Of a stretch of 12,621 nt of DNA, positions 1-7,589 are shown in pieces; the first letter of the stretch is position 1; each line of letters begins with the position of its first letter. The DNA is taken from contig JAMPFE010000054.1 in NCBI GenBank assembly GCA_023664705.1, positions 1-12,621 of the forward strand, read 5' to 3'. Under the pieces are notes generated by a model. That model did not search any database. It saw only the letters and a program-made list of their open reading frames with translations, and was not told where the DNA came from. Source of the DNA: Lachnospiraceae bacterium (GTDB taxonomy: Bacteria; Bacillota; Clostridia; Oscillospirales; Ruminococcaceae). Both the position numbers and the translations under genes were made by a program.

Positions 1-788
1 TCTCCAACGAATACGGCTACGGTGAAAAGGACGACATTGGAAATTATTATCTTCGCTTGAATAGATTCGACCTTATGCCGCTTGACAAAAGCGATTTGGA
101 GGACGAGGACGTTGCCGATGATTTGCGCGAATTGAACGGAACTATTTCTTCTTTTTTCGATATTTATATCAAGTTTTTGAACGCATATTTACAAGTTCAG
201 CGGATTTACAAACCGTTTATCTGTGACTATCTTCACTGCAAGGAAGCGTTTCTCTCGCCGAGTGAAACGGCTCGATGCTTCGAGCAATTCAACCGCGACA
301 AAGGCATCAATTTCAGCCGCATTAAATGCAAAATGGAGTCGTTCGGCTACAGAGCCATTGCCGATAAAAACGGTGAACAGATACTCTGCGAGGAGATAAA
401 ATTTAACGATTTAGGCTCATTTCTCTACTACGATTTCTTCAAAGGGCTGAAGCAAAATTACATTCCGAACTTGTGTAAAAACTGCGGAAAAATTTTCTTA
501 ATTCGCGGCGCATGGTACTATACCTACTGCGATAATCCGCTTGCCGACGATCCTGAAAAGACTTGCCGCGATGTGGGTTCAAAGCGGCGATACGATGAGA
601 AGTGCAAAAATGATCCCGTGTGGCAGACCTACAATAGAGCGTACAAGGCGCATTATGCCCGCTATATGAAAAAGAAAATGACGGTTGCCGAGTTTGAGGA
701 GTGGTCGCGGTTTGCGTCCGAAATTAGGGATAGGGCACTGGCGGGGGAGATTCCTTACGAGCAGTATTATGCTGATATTCGCAAGTGA
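1..788 (+). CDS. DUF6076-like hypothetical protein, 5' end outside window
   Basis: The frame is open from base 3 through the left edge, so the gene starts upstream. The TTG at 57 is an internal leucine codon, not a convincing start. The visible part is about 260 residues. Its C-terminal third has a zinc-finger-like arrangement: CKNC near base 475, then a YC, a further C about 15 residues later, and a KC after a basic stretch. A Lys/Arg/Tyr-rich helical tail follows (AYKAHYARYMKKKM). This Cys pattern and tail resemble DUF6076-type proteins, which are found in Clostridia and often near mobile elements; that assignment is from memory. No catalytic motif is seen and the function is unknown. The Cys cluster could bind metal or simply stabilise the fold. 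It is transcribed convergently with the phosphate module and ends in a terminator just after the stop. Confidence 0.7.
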   Translation, partial: SNEYGYGEKDDIGNYYLRLNRFDLMPLDKSDLEDEDVADDLRELNGTISSFFDIYIKFLNAYLQVQRIYKPFICDYLHCKEAFLSPSETARCFEQFNRDKGINFSRIKCKMESFGYRAIADKNGEQILCEEIKFNDLGSFLYYDFFKGLKQNYIPNLCKNCGKIFLIRGAWYYTYCDNPLADDPEKTCRDVGSKRRYDEKCKNDPVWQTYNRAYKAHYARYMKKKMTVAEFEEWSRFASEIRDRALAGEIPYEQYYADIRK

Positions 789-790
789 TA

Positions 791-825
791 AAAAGCTGAG
801 TCGGCGTTTTGCCAACCCAGCTTTT
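791..825. terminator. Bidirectional rho-independent terminator
   Basis: A 15-nt stem (791-805 with 811-825) has a 5-nt GTTTT loop and starts with AAAA and ends with TTTT, so it can work in both directions. One A-C mismatch and one wobble interrupt it. It begins 2 nt after the DUF6076-like stop. On the minus strand it would be a backup behind the terminator of the phosphate operon. Confidence 0.75.
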
Positions 826-834
826 GCTGTGCTT

Positions 835-864
835 ATTCTTTGTTTTATGCGGCTCAATTTTTGA
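835..864 (+). repeat. 30-nt direct repeat, left copy
   Basis: This 30-nt sequence recurs in the same orientation at 8637-8666 with 28 of 30 identical positions. It starts ATTCTTTGTTTTATG and ends CTCAATTTTTGA. The two copies lie just outside the two ends of the pst-pho module. No open reading frame or known promoter explains the conservation. Confidence 0.7.
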
Positions 865-905
865 AAAGAAAACAGCGATGACGGGATAAATTATCCCGCC
901 ATCGC
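863..905 (-). terminator. Terminator of the pst-pho operon
   Basis: On the minus strand, a 15-bp stem (875-889 with 891-905, one mismatch) carries a GGCGGGATAA-type arm and is followed by a T-rich tail, TGTTTTCTTTTC. It lies about 50 nt beyond the kinase stop codon and is the natural end of the phosphate transcript. Confidence 0.8.
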
Positions 906-952
906 AGTGTGTGTTATTAGGATATATACCCATCTGTCGCACAATACACATT

Positions 953-2632
953 TTAAGTTACATGGGAAAATCTTACCGTGATCTCCGTTCCAACGCCCTG
1001 TTCACTCTGCGTTTCTATGGTCGCCCCGTGCGCTAATGCCGCGTGTTTCACGATGGACAGACCCAGTCCCGTTCCCGAAACCGCTTTGGAACGGCTTTTG
1101 TCCACACGATAGAAACGCTCGAAAATCCGTCCGATATGCTCATTTGAAATACCGATACCCGTATCGGAAACACAGAGCCGTGCAGTACCGTTTTTTTCGT
1201 CTATGGAAATCGTGACAGAGCCGCCCCGACGGTTATACTTTATCGCGTTGTCACACAAATTAAATACTATCTCCTTCAATAAACGAGGTATTCCGTGTAT
1301 TATGGTGTTTTCTCCGTTTATGTCAATGTTCACACCTGCGCTTTCCGCTTGAGGAAAAAGCTCCGATACAGTCTCTTTGGCAAGAGCGTACAGATCAACG
1401 CTCTCAAATTGCATATCTCCCGCTCCCTCATCAAGTCTCGACAGTTTGATTATATCTTCCACCAAGCGTATCATTCGGCGGCTCTCCGCATAAATTTTCC
1501 CCGAAAAATCAGTCAGATCGGCGGGCTTTACCATACCGTTTGCCATAAGCTCCGCATAACCTGAGATAGTTTGCAGCGGTGTTTTCAGTTCGTGAGAAAC
1601 GTTCGCTGTGAATTCTCGTCGAAGCTGCTCCGCCCGTTCTTTTTCGGTAACGTCCAAAAACAAGAGAGCCGTTCCGCACACCTTTCCGTCCGTGGTTATA
1701 GGGCTTGCGGATATTTCGTAGCTGTCATCGGCAAGCCGCAAAATTTTTTCCGAACGGATGCCGGCGTCTGCTTGCGTAAGAAGGTCTTGAATTTCAATAC
1801 TGCGGTTCAATGAGAGAATTGACTGTCCTATAGGCGACTGTTGCTCTATCGAAACATTTTTCGCACCGAGAATTTTTTTCGCCGAGGGATTTATACTGAG
1901 TATTTCGTGCTTTGCGTTCAACAACACTATTCCCTCGAACATTCCCGTAGTCACTGTCTCGAATTCGCGGCGCTTCTGCTCAAGTTCGCCGCTTTGCTTT
2001 TTGATGTGCTGCTGCTGTGAGTTCAACCGAGCAAGCAGCGGCGCTATTTCATCGTAGCTGTCGTTGTTAAGCGGTTCGTCCAAATTCAGCTCATTCAGCG
2101 GCTTCACTATTTTTTTCGAGAGCCGCGAAGCAAACACAAGCGATAAAACGAATGCCGCTGCGAAGATGATGAGTATAGGCTGCGTCATTGCCAAAATCAG
2201 CGTGAGTAGGGAATTTTGCGTGACGGAAAGCCGTATCACCGTACCGTTCGGTAATTTTTCCGCACAGTAAAACAGTCGTTCCGTCAGCGTTGCAGAGTAG
2301 CGTGAACTTTCGCCGAAACCGTTTTCCATCGCTTGTTTTATTTCCTCACGTTCGAGGTGGTTTTCCATATCGGCGGAATTTGTTTCACTGTCGAAAAGCA
2401 CCGATCCGTTTTCGTCTATCCACGTTACACGAAAACCGTCCGTTTTGAGCTCGCTGAAATATTCCGCGCCCTCGTTCGCCGCTCCGTGAGCCGCAAGCGC
2501 GGTCTGCATTCGGAGCTGCTCTTGTTGAACACCCGAAAAATGGTCGTACAGCATCCACATAAAAAGCACTACCGATGCAAGAAAAACCGCCAACGCCGTA
2601 AAGAAAATCGAACGGAAGATACGCCCCGTCAT
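953..2632 (-). CDS. phoR: PhoR-like sensor histidine kinase
   Basis: This is a membrane sensor kinase of 559 residues. A transmembrane helix (about 7-28) is followed by an extracellular domain (30-140), a second helix (about 143-168) and a linker. A PAS-like domain follows (about 225-330). The HisKA motif VSHELKTPLQ has the phospho-acceptor His347. The ATPase domain shows an N box (NLCDNAIKYN, 458-467), a G1 box (DTGIGIS, 490-496), an F box (504-507) and a G2 box (GTGLGLS, 520-526). This architecture matches PhoR of Gram-positive phosphate systems. The ATG overlaps the stop of the upstream regulator as ATGA, which indicates translational coupling. From context it should phosphorylate that regulator under phosphate limitation and be restrained by PhoU and PstSCAB. 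A PhoR identity is strongly supported by neighbours, although kinases of this build also serve other signals. Confidence 0.9.
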   Translation of the reverse strand: MTGRIFRSIFFTALAVFLASVVLFMWMLYDHFSGVQQEQLRMQTALAAHGAANEGAEYFSELKTDGFRVTWIDENGSVLFDSETNSADMENHLEREEIKQAMENGFGESSRYSATLTERLFYCAEKLPNGTVIRLSVTQNSLLTLILAMTQPILIIFAAAFVLSLVFASRLSKKIVKPLNELNLDEPLNNDSYDEIAPLLARLNSQQQHIKKQSGELEQKRREFETVTTGMFEGIVLLNAKHEILSINPSAKKILGAKNVSIEQQSPIGQSILSLNRSIEIQDLLTQADAGIRSEKILRLADDSYEISASPITTDGKVCGTALLFLDVTEKERAEQLRREFTANVSHELKTPLQTISGYAELMANGMVKPADLTDFSGKIYAESRRMIRLVEDIIKLSRLDEGAGDMQFESVDLYALAKETVSELFPQAESAGVNIDINGENTIIHGIPRLLKEIVFNLCDNAIKYNRRGGSVTISIDEKNGTARLCVSDTGIGISNEHIGRIFERFYRVDKSRSKAVSGTGLGLSIVKHAALAHGATIETQSEQGVGTEITVRFSHVT

Positions 2633-3303
2633 AGTTTAGCCCCCATTCGATAGCCGACGCCGCGTACCGTTTCAATGTAGTCGCCGCAGCCGCCGAGTTT
2701 TGTGCGCAATGTGCCGATGTGAACGTCCACCGTGCGTGTTTCGCCGAGAAAATCCGCACCCCAAACGCTTTGCAGCAGATGTTCCCTTGTAAAAACAAGC
2801 CCGGGATTTTCCATCAGCAACTTTAAAATCTCAAACTCCTTGAGCGTGAGTTTTACCTCCGCACCGTTTGCGAAAACGGAATGTTCTGCAGTATTCAAGT
2901 TCAAATCTCCGAGTTTGAGAACGGCGGGCTTTTCGCTTGGCTTGGTTCTCCGCAGCACCGCCCTAACGCGCGATACCATCTCCATCATCCCGAACGGCTT
3001 GGCGAGATAATCATCGGCGCCCTCATCAAGACCTATCACTTTATCAAATTCCGTGTCCTTTGCGGTTGCCATAATTACGGGAACGTCTGCAGTTCTCGTG
3101 TTGTTCTTTAAGCGCTTTAGGAGAGTTATACCGTCCTCGCCGGGCAGCATTATATCAAGCAGTATCAGCTCGGGCAGCTTGGTTTTCAACGCGTCGAAAA
3201 GCGCCGCGCCGTCCGTAAAGCCGCAAGTCTCGAACCCCGAGGCGTTCAGCGTGTATATCATCAACTCGCGTATGGAGTTTTCGTCCTCAACACAGTAAAT
3301 CAT
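2629..3303 (-). CDS. phoP: PhoB/PhoP-type response regulator (OmpR family)
   Basis: The protein has 224 residues, normal for the OmpR/PhoB family. The receiver domain (1 to about 115) has the acidic pair E6-D7, phospho-acceptor D50 in LILLDIMLPGEDG, T80 and K102 in AKPF. A winged-helix DNA-binding domain follows (about 127-224), with the LTLKEFEILKLL and RTVDVHIGTLRTKLG signatures. A GAGGTG ribosome binding site precedes the ATG, 15 nt after the EamA stop. The four-base overlap with the kinase gene makes them a cognate pair. It very likely binds the Pho boxes upstream of pstS. In this arrangement the regulator genes sit at the distal end of the transcript they probably activate, a positive feedback loop. 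They may also be fed by the promoter in front of the EamA gene. The symbol could equally be phoB. Confidence 0.92.
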   Translation of the reverse strand: MIYCVEDENSIRELMIYTLNASGFETCGFTDGAALFDALKTKLPELILLDIMLPGEDGITLLKRLKNNTRTADVPVIMATAKDTEFDKVIGLDEGADDYLAKPFGMMEMVSRVRAVLRRTKPSEKPAVLKLGDLNLNTAEHSVFANGAEVKLTLKEFEILKLLMENPGLVFTREHLLQSVWGADFLGETRTVDVHIGTLRTKLGGCGDYIETVRGVGYRMGAKL

Positions 3304-3318
3304 TTTTCACACCTCAAA

Positions 3319-4224
3319 TCACACCATTATTGCCATTGCCAGCGTTCCCGCGACCATAAGGCATAGTCCGATAAACGACCTTACGCTCAATCTTTCTTTG
3401 AAAACTATGTACGAAAACAGCATCGTTATCACGATACTCAGCTTGTCTATCGACACGACAACGCTTAACGTTCCATTCTGCACAGCGTAATAGTAGCACA
3501 GCCACGATGCTCCCGTCGCAAGTCCCGACAGCGCTATAAACATAAGTTCGCGCCCATCTATGCTTTTGATTTGTTTTTGCTTGCCTTTGATGAAAACTAT
3601 TATCCACGCCATTATGAGGACTACTCCCGTACGTATAGCCGTGCCGAGATTGGACTCGATACCCGATATTCCGATTTTGGCGAGGATAGACGTAAACGCC
3701 GCGAAAACCGCTGAAAAGACCGCATATACTATCCAACTCTTACTGCCTGTTTGCCTTTGCCGCACGGCAAGTTCCGTCTTGTCATATGGGTTTTGCTCGG
3801 TCTGCTTTTTTTCAATCATATGGAATATTCCCGCAGCCAGTATCGCCGTACCTATGAGCTTTACCGCCAAATGTTCGGTCTCGCCGAATAGAATTATCGC
3901 AAGCAATACCGACAGCACCGTGCTTGATTTATCGATAGGTATGACCTTGTTAATATCGCCGATTGACAGTGCCTTGAAATAGCACAGCCAAGACGCACCC
4001 GTAGCAAGTCCCGACAAGACCAGAAAAAACAGCGATTTTGTTTCAAGGTTAGTTATCGTTCCGATCGAACCTGCCACAAAAACCATAACCCACGAAAAAA
4101 TCAGTACTACGACCGTGCGCAAAGCCGTTGCAACGTCGGGGTCGGTCTTTTTGATGCCGCATTTCGCAAGTATCGCCGTAAGCCCCGCGAAAACCGAAGA
4201 AAAGCAAGCAGCGATAAGCCACAT
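3319..4224 (-). CDS. EamA/DMT-family transporter with two near-repeat halves
   Basis: This integral membrane protein of 301 residues belongs to the drug/metabolite transporter superfamily and has about ten predicted hydrophobic helices. It has two EamA halves, about 1-136 and 163-300, joined by a charged linker (KKQTEQNPYDKTELAVRQRQ). Both halves contain an identical SGLATGASWLCY segment (71-82 and 233-244), followed by a similar IDK-S/L-S-hydrophobic stretch. The halves start alike (AACFSSVFAGLTAILAKCGI and YAVFSAVFAAFTSILAKIGI). Each half resembles free-standing single-EamA proteins of about 140 residues (COG2510-like, from memory), so this looks like a tandem duplication and fusion. The start has a GAGGTGAT ribosome binding site and its own promoter at 4245-4273. 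It is not a usual member of pst-pho operons, and the substrate cannot be told from sequence. Confidence 0.87.
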   Translation of the reverse strand: MWLIAACFSSVFAGLTAILAKCGIKKTDPDVATALRTVVVLIFSWVMVFVAGSIGTITNLETKSLFFLVLSGLATGASWLCYFKALSIGDINKVIPIDKSSTVLSVLLAIILFGETEHLAVKLIGTAILAAGIFHMIEKKQTEQNPYDKTELAVRQRQTGSKSWIVYAVFSAVFAAFTSILAKIGISGIESNLGTAIRTGVVLIMAWIIVFIKGKQKQIKSIDGRELMFIALSGLATGASWLCYYYAVQNGTLSVVVSIDKLSIVITMLFSYIVFKERLSVRSFIGLCLMVAGTLAMAIMV

Positions 4225-4244
4225 AATACATCACCTCTACGGAC

Positions 4245-4273
4245 ATTATACTACATTTTTCCGCGATTTTCAA
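4245..4273 (-). promoter_or_regulatory. Sigma-A promoter of the EamA gene (internal operon promoter)
   Basis: On the minus strand, a TTGAAA -35 box (4268-4273) and a perfect TATAAT -10 box (4245-4250) are separated by exactly 17 nt. The start codon lies 20 nt further on with a good ribosome binding site. No Pho box is visible beside it, so it should fire independently of phosphate and can also transcribe the regulator and kinase genes. Confidence 0.85.
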
Positions 4274-4281
4274 CGGGTATT

Positions 4282-4932
4282 TCAAGAAATCTCGATATCG
4301 TGCGTTCCGATTATTGAGAAAATCACCCATTCGGCGATGTTGACCGCGTGGTCGCCTATCCTCTCGAAATATTTCGCGATCATCAGCAAATCAAGCATAA
4401 ATTCTCCGTCGTTCGGATTTGCGGCTGTCTCGCGTATCAAATCCGATTTTACTTTGATGAAGCACTCGTCCACAATATCATCGTACCGGATCACGGCTTT
4501 CGCAAGGTCGGTATCACGCTTTACATACGCGTCAATACTGTCCGTTACCATTTTAATTGTCGCAGTTCCCATTTGGTAAACGGGGAGCGTTTTCGGCGGT
4601 ACGCGTCCGTTCAAAAATGCAATAATTTCCGCGACATCCTCCGCCTGATCACCTATGCGTTCCATATCCGTTATCATTTTCAGGGCGGCGGAAATTTGCC
4701 GCAGATCGCGCGCTACGGGCTGTTGATGAAGCAGCAGCTTTAAGCACAGCGACTCAATATCGCGCTCCTTGCGGTCTATTTCCTTTTCAATAGCCGAAAC
4801 CTTTTTCGCCAACGTTCCGCTGCCCTCGGAGAGAGCTTTCGCGGATATCGCGATAGCTTCCTCGCAGAGCGAACCCATTGCTATCAACTCGTTATTCAAA
4901 AGCGATAATTGCTCATCGAATGCGCTTCTCAT
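4282..4932 (-). CDS. phoU: Phosphate-signalling regulator PhoU
   Basis: At 216 residues it matches the usual PhoU length. It is an all-helical cytoplasmic protein with two three-helix PhoU domains. Each domain carries the metal-binding acidic signature: DMERIGDQAEDVAE (89-102) and YFERIGDHAVNIAEW (188-202). PhoU couples the PstSCAB transporter to the sensor kinase and keeps Pho signalling off when phosphate is plentiful. Its ATG shares one base with the pstB stop (TAATG), a classic translational coupling. After its stop, 57 nt separate it from the EamA gene; these contain the EamA promoter but no obvious terminator. Confidence 0.95.
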   Translation of the reverse strand: MRSAFDEQLSLLNNELIAMGSLCEEAIAISAKALSEGSGTLAKKVSAIEKEIDRKERDIESLCLKLLLHQQPVARDLRQISAALKMITDMERIGDQAEDVAEIIAFLNGRVPPKTLPVYQMGTATIKMVTDSIDAYVKRDTDLAKAVIRYDDIVDECFIKVKSDLIRETAANPNDGEFMLDLLMIAKYFERIGDHAVNIAEWVIFSIIGTHDIEIS

Positions 4933-5687
4933 TATCCGAACCTCCCCGTAATATAATCCTCCGTGCGCTTATCGCGAGGGTTTGAAAACAGCGTCTCGGT
5001 ATAGCCGTATTCGATAAGTTCACCGAGCAGAAAAAACGCGGTTTTATCGGAAATTCTCACTGCCTGCTGCATATTGTGAGTGACTGTTATTATTGTGTAA
5101 TGTTTTTTCAATTCGCCGCACAATTCCTCGATTTTCAGTGTTGAAATGGGGTCAAGCGCACTTGTCGGCTCGTCCATTAAAAGCACCTTCGGCTCTACGG
5201 CGAGTGCCCGTGCAATGCAAAGTCTTTGTTGTTGACCGCCCGACAGTCCGAGCGCGCTCTTTCTGAGCCTGTCCTTTATTTCGTCCCATATCGCCGCGCC
5301 TTTCAGCGAACGTTCTACAATATCATCAAGCTTAGCTTTGCTTTTTATTCCGTGTGTCCGCGGTCCGTAGGCTACGTTGTCGTAAACGCTCATCGGGAAA
5401 GGGTTCGGCTTCTGAAACACCATTCCGATCTCCTTTCGGAGCAGATTTACGTCCGTTTTCGGTGAGTAAATATCCATGTTGCCGTAGAGCAGCTCGCCCG
5501 TTATTTTAACGCCCGTTATCAAGTCGTTCATTCGGTTGAGCGATTTCAAAAACGTGGATTTTCCGCAGCCCGACGGACCGATAAGTGCTGTTATGCTGTT
5601 TTCGGGGATTTCAATGTTTATGTTTTTCAGTGCCTGGGTATTGCCGTACCAAAGGCACATATCCTTGACCGAAATAATGTTTGCCAT
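4932..5687 (-). CDS. pstB: Phosphate ABC transporter ATP-binding protein PstB
   Basis: The protein has 251 residues and shows all ABC ATPase motifs: Walker A GPSGCGKST (37-45), Q-loop Q92 in FQKPNPFP, signature LSGGQ (148-152), Walker B VLLMDEP (168-174) and switch His204. The FQKPNPFPMS stretch and the ITVTHNMQQAVRISD region are typical of PstB rather than of other importers. It energises phosphate uptake through PstC and PstA on the cytoplasmic face. The ATG at 5687 is chosen over upstream in-frame starts because an AGGGAG ribosome binding site sits 8 nt before it, and it leaves one base after the pstA stop. It overlaps phoU by one base. Confidence 0.97.
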   Translation of the reverse strand: MANIISVKDMCLWYGNTQALKNINIEIPENSITALIGPSGCGKSTFLKSLNRMNDLITGVKITGELLYGNMDIYSPKTDVNLLRKEIGMVFQKPNPFPMSVYDNVAYGPRTHGIKSKAKLDDIVERSLKGAAIWDEIKDRLRKSALGLSGGQQQRLCIARALAVEPKVLLMDEPTSALDPISTLKIEELCGELKKHYTIITVTHNMQQAVRISDKTAFFLLGELIEYGYTETLFSNPRDKRTEDYITGRFG

Positions 5688-5688
5688 T

Positions 5689-6603
5689 TTAACGCTCCCT
5701 TCGTTTCTTGAAATGCCGTGCGACAAATTCCGCAGCAAGATTTATTATCAGCGTGAGTATCATCAGCACGGCGGCTATTGCAAATGTTACTCCCGAATCC
5801 GCGCGCTCGTTCGCGTAGACGTACAGCGCCACCGAGAGAGTTGCGCCCGAGCTGCCCAAAGCATCGATAAACCCGTTCAGCGAATGCGCCAATCCCGCCG
5901 TGAACAGCAGCGCCGCCGATTCGCCGAGAATTCGTCCGACAGCCAAAATGCAGCCTGTGATTATCCCGTCAACGCAACAGGGCAAAACCACCGTGCGGAT
6001 AACGCGCCATTTGCCTGCGCCCAAGCCGAACGCGCCCTCGCGGTAGCTTTGCGGCACGGTTTTCAAGCTCTCCTGCGTGGTTCGCATTACTGTCGGAAGG
6101 TTCATTATCACGAGCGTCAGAGCGCCCGCCAAAACGGAGGTTTGCAAGTTCAGAAATTGACAGAAAAACAACATTCCGACAAGCCCGTAAATTATCGAGG
6201 GTATACCCGATAAAATTTCGGCGGCGTATTCAATCACCGCAACGAGTCGTTTGTTTTTCGCATATTCCGTGAGATAGACCGCCGCACCCGCGCCGAGCGG
6301 TATTACGATAATGAGCGTTGTGATTATTATGTAGAGAGTGTTCAGAATATCGGGCAAAATGCCGATCGTGCCCGCGATGTAGCTCGGCTTTGATGTCAGA
6401 AGCTCCCAAGATAAATTCGGCAAGCCTTCAGCAAGAACGTAAACTATCAGAAATAGCGTGAGCGCACACGTTATCGTGACCGCCGCCGTCATCAGAATTT
6501 TCGCCGCCGCGATATAGGCTTTTCGTTTTCGGGAAATTTGTCCGCTCTGCGTTTTTTCGCCTGCACACACTTTTCTTTTAAATGATATTTGTTCGATGTG
6601 CAT
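5689..6603 (-). CDS. pstA: Phosphate ABC transporter permease PstA
   Basis: This is a membrane permease of 304 residues with six predicted helices (about 33-58, 85-112, 125-148, 156-176, 208-235, 272-294). It contains the cytoplasmic EAA-type loop that docks to PstB (YREGAFGLGAGKWRVIRTVVLP, in two pieces: YREGAFGLGAG and KWRVIRTVVLP; about 187-208). It pairs with PstC to form the channel. The ATG at 6603 is preferred because a GGGGGAG ribosome binding site lies 5-7 nt upstream. A GTG two codons earlier (6609) would overlap the pstC stop as GTGA, but it would sit directly on the ribosome binding site. The basic N-terminal tail of about 30 residues is somewhat long. Confidence 0.95.
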   Translation of the reverse strand: MHIEQISFKRKVCAGEKTQSGQISRKRKAYIAAAKILMTAAVTITCALTLFLIVYVLAEGLPNLSWELLTSKPSYIAGTIGILPDILNTLYIIITTLIIVIPLGAGAAVYLTEYAKNKRLVAVIEYAAEILSGIPSIIYGLVGMLFFCQFLNLQTSVLAGALTLVIMNLPTVMRTTQESLKTVPQSYREGAFGLGAGKWRVIRTVVLPCCVDGIITGCILAVGRILGESAALLFTAGLAHSLNGFIDALGSSGATLSVALYVYANERADSGVTFAIAAVLMILTLIINLAAEFVARHFKKRRER

Positions 6604-6605
6604 TT

Positions 6606-7490
6606 TCACTCCCCCTTATCACGTTTTAAAAAGAAGTTCAGTGCTGCGTTTATCAGCATAATGAACAGGAACAGCACTAAGGCTATCGAGAACAGCGCTT
6701 GTCGCTGCAAGCCGCTTGAATAGGACATTTCGCTTGCGACCGCTGTTGTGAGAAACCGCACGCTTTGGAACAGCGACGGCATATTCGGCGCGTTTCCCGA
6801 AACCATCATTACTGCCATTGCTTCGCCGATAGCTCTGCCCACGCCGAGTACGACCGCCGCCGCTATACCGCTTTTTGCTGCCTTTACCGATACTCGGAAA
6901 TAGGTTTCGGTCGGGGTCGCTCCAAGTGCCAACGACGCGTCCTCGTATTCGCGCGGAACAGCTTCCAGAGCCGTTACCGAGACTTTTATTATTGACGGTA
7001 AAATCATAATTGCGAGGACGATTATCGCCGCTAACAGGCTTGCCCCGTCGGGAATGTTGAATACTTTCCTGATCGAAGGAACGAGTATCAGCATACCGAC
7101 AAATCCGTACACTACCGAGGGAATACCCGCGAGTAGGCTCACTGCCGATGAAATCAACGTCTTAAGCTTCGGCGGCGCGAATTTAGCGATAAAAACCGCC
7201 GTCAAAAATCCCACGGGAACGCCAAGCAGTATCGCGCCCGCCGTGCCGTAAACGCTTGTGAGAATAAACGGTAATATCCCGAATTTCGGCTCGGCGACCC
7301 GAGCCGGGCTGGCAGCGGTCGATTGCCACGTTTGTCCGAAAAGAAATTCCGTAAGACCGATCTCTTTGATAGCCGGTATCCCCGAGATTATCAGGTAAAC
7401 GGTTATCAGCAGTACGAAGCCGACCGTTATCAGTCCGAGTATAAGGAAAACGCCGTGAACGACGTTCTCCAAGAATTTTTTACTTTTCAT
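6606..7490 (-). CDS. pstC: Phosphate ABC transporter permease PstC
   Basis: The protein has 294 residues with six predicted helices (about 13-35, 78-103, 117-140, 150-172, 207-230, 266-288). The EAA loop around 178-205 contains REYEDASLALGATPTETYFR, and the LLAGIPSVVYGFVGM motif (119-133) is typical of PstC/PstA permeases. It forms the phosphate channel with PstA. The start is fixed by an in-frame TGA two codons upstream of the ATG. The ribosome binding site (GGGTGAG) lies unusually close, 2-3 nt from the ATG, which suggests weak translation compared with pstS. A repeat-rich, hairpin-forming gap of 99 nt separates it from pstS. Confidence 0.96.
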   Translation of the reverse strand: MKSKKFLENVVHGVFLILGLITVGFVLLITVYLIISGIPAIKEIGLTEFLFGQTWQSTAASPARVAEPKFGILPFILTSVYGTAGAILLGVPVGFLTAVFIAKFAPPKLKTLISSAVSLLAGIPSVVYGFVGMLILVPSIRKVFNIPDGASLLAAIIVLAIMILPSIIKVSVTALEAVPREYEDASLALGATPTETYFRVSVKAAKSGIAAAVVLGVGRAIGEAMAVMMVSGNAPNMPSLFQSVRFLTTAVASEMSYSSGLQRQALFSIALVLFLFIMLINAALNFFLKRDKGE

Positions 7491-7524
7491 ATCTCACCCA
7501 TATAGTAGTTAGTTTTATAGCGAT

Positions 7525-7578
7525 TAGTAGCTAGTAATTGGCGGCAAAACAGCCTTTCCCTTTAATAACTAGCAACTA
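7525..7578 (-). repeat. Imperfect hairpin and tandem motif repeats in the pstS-pstC gap
   Basis: Arms 7525-7539 and 7564-7578 pair at 13 of 15 positions around a 24-nt loop that holds its own small GGC/GCC hairpin. Variants of the words TAGTAG, TTAGT and GCTAGT fill the gap. A perfect 12-nt direct repeat TAATAACTAGCA occurs at 7563-7574 and 7591-7602; the second copy overlaps the last codons and stop of pstS. In the transcript this could block 3' exonucleases or cause partial termination, so that PstS is made in excess of PstC. Confidence 0.6.
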
Positions 7579-7589
7579 GCTGCTATTCT

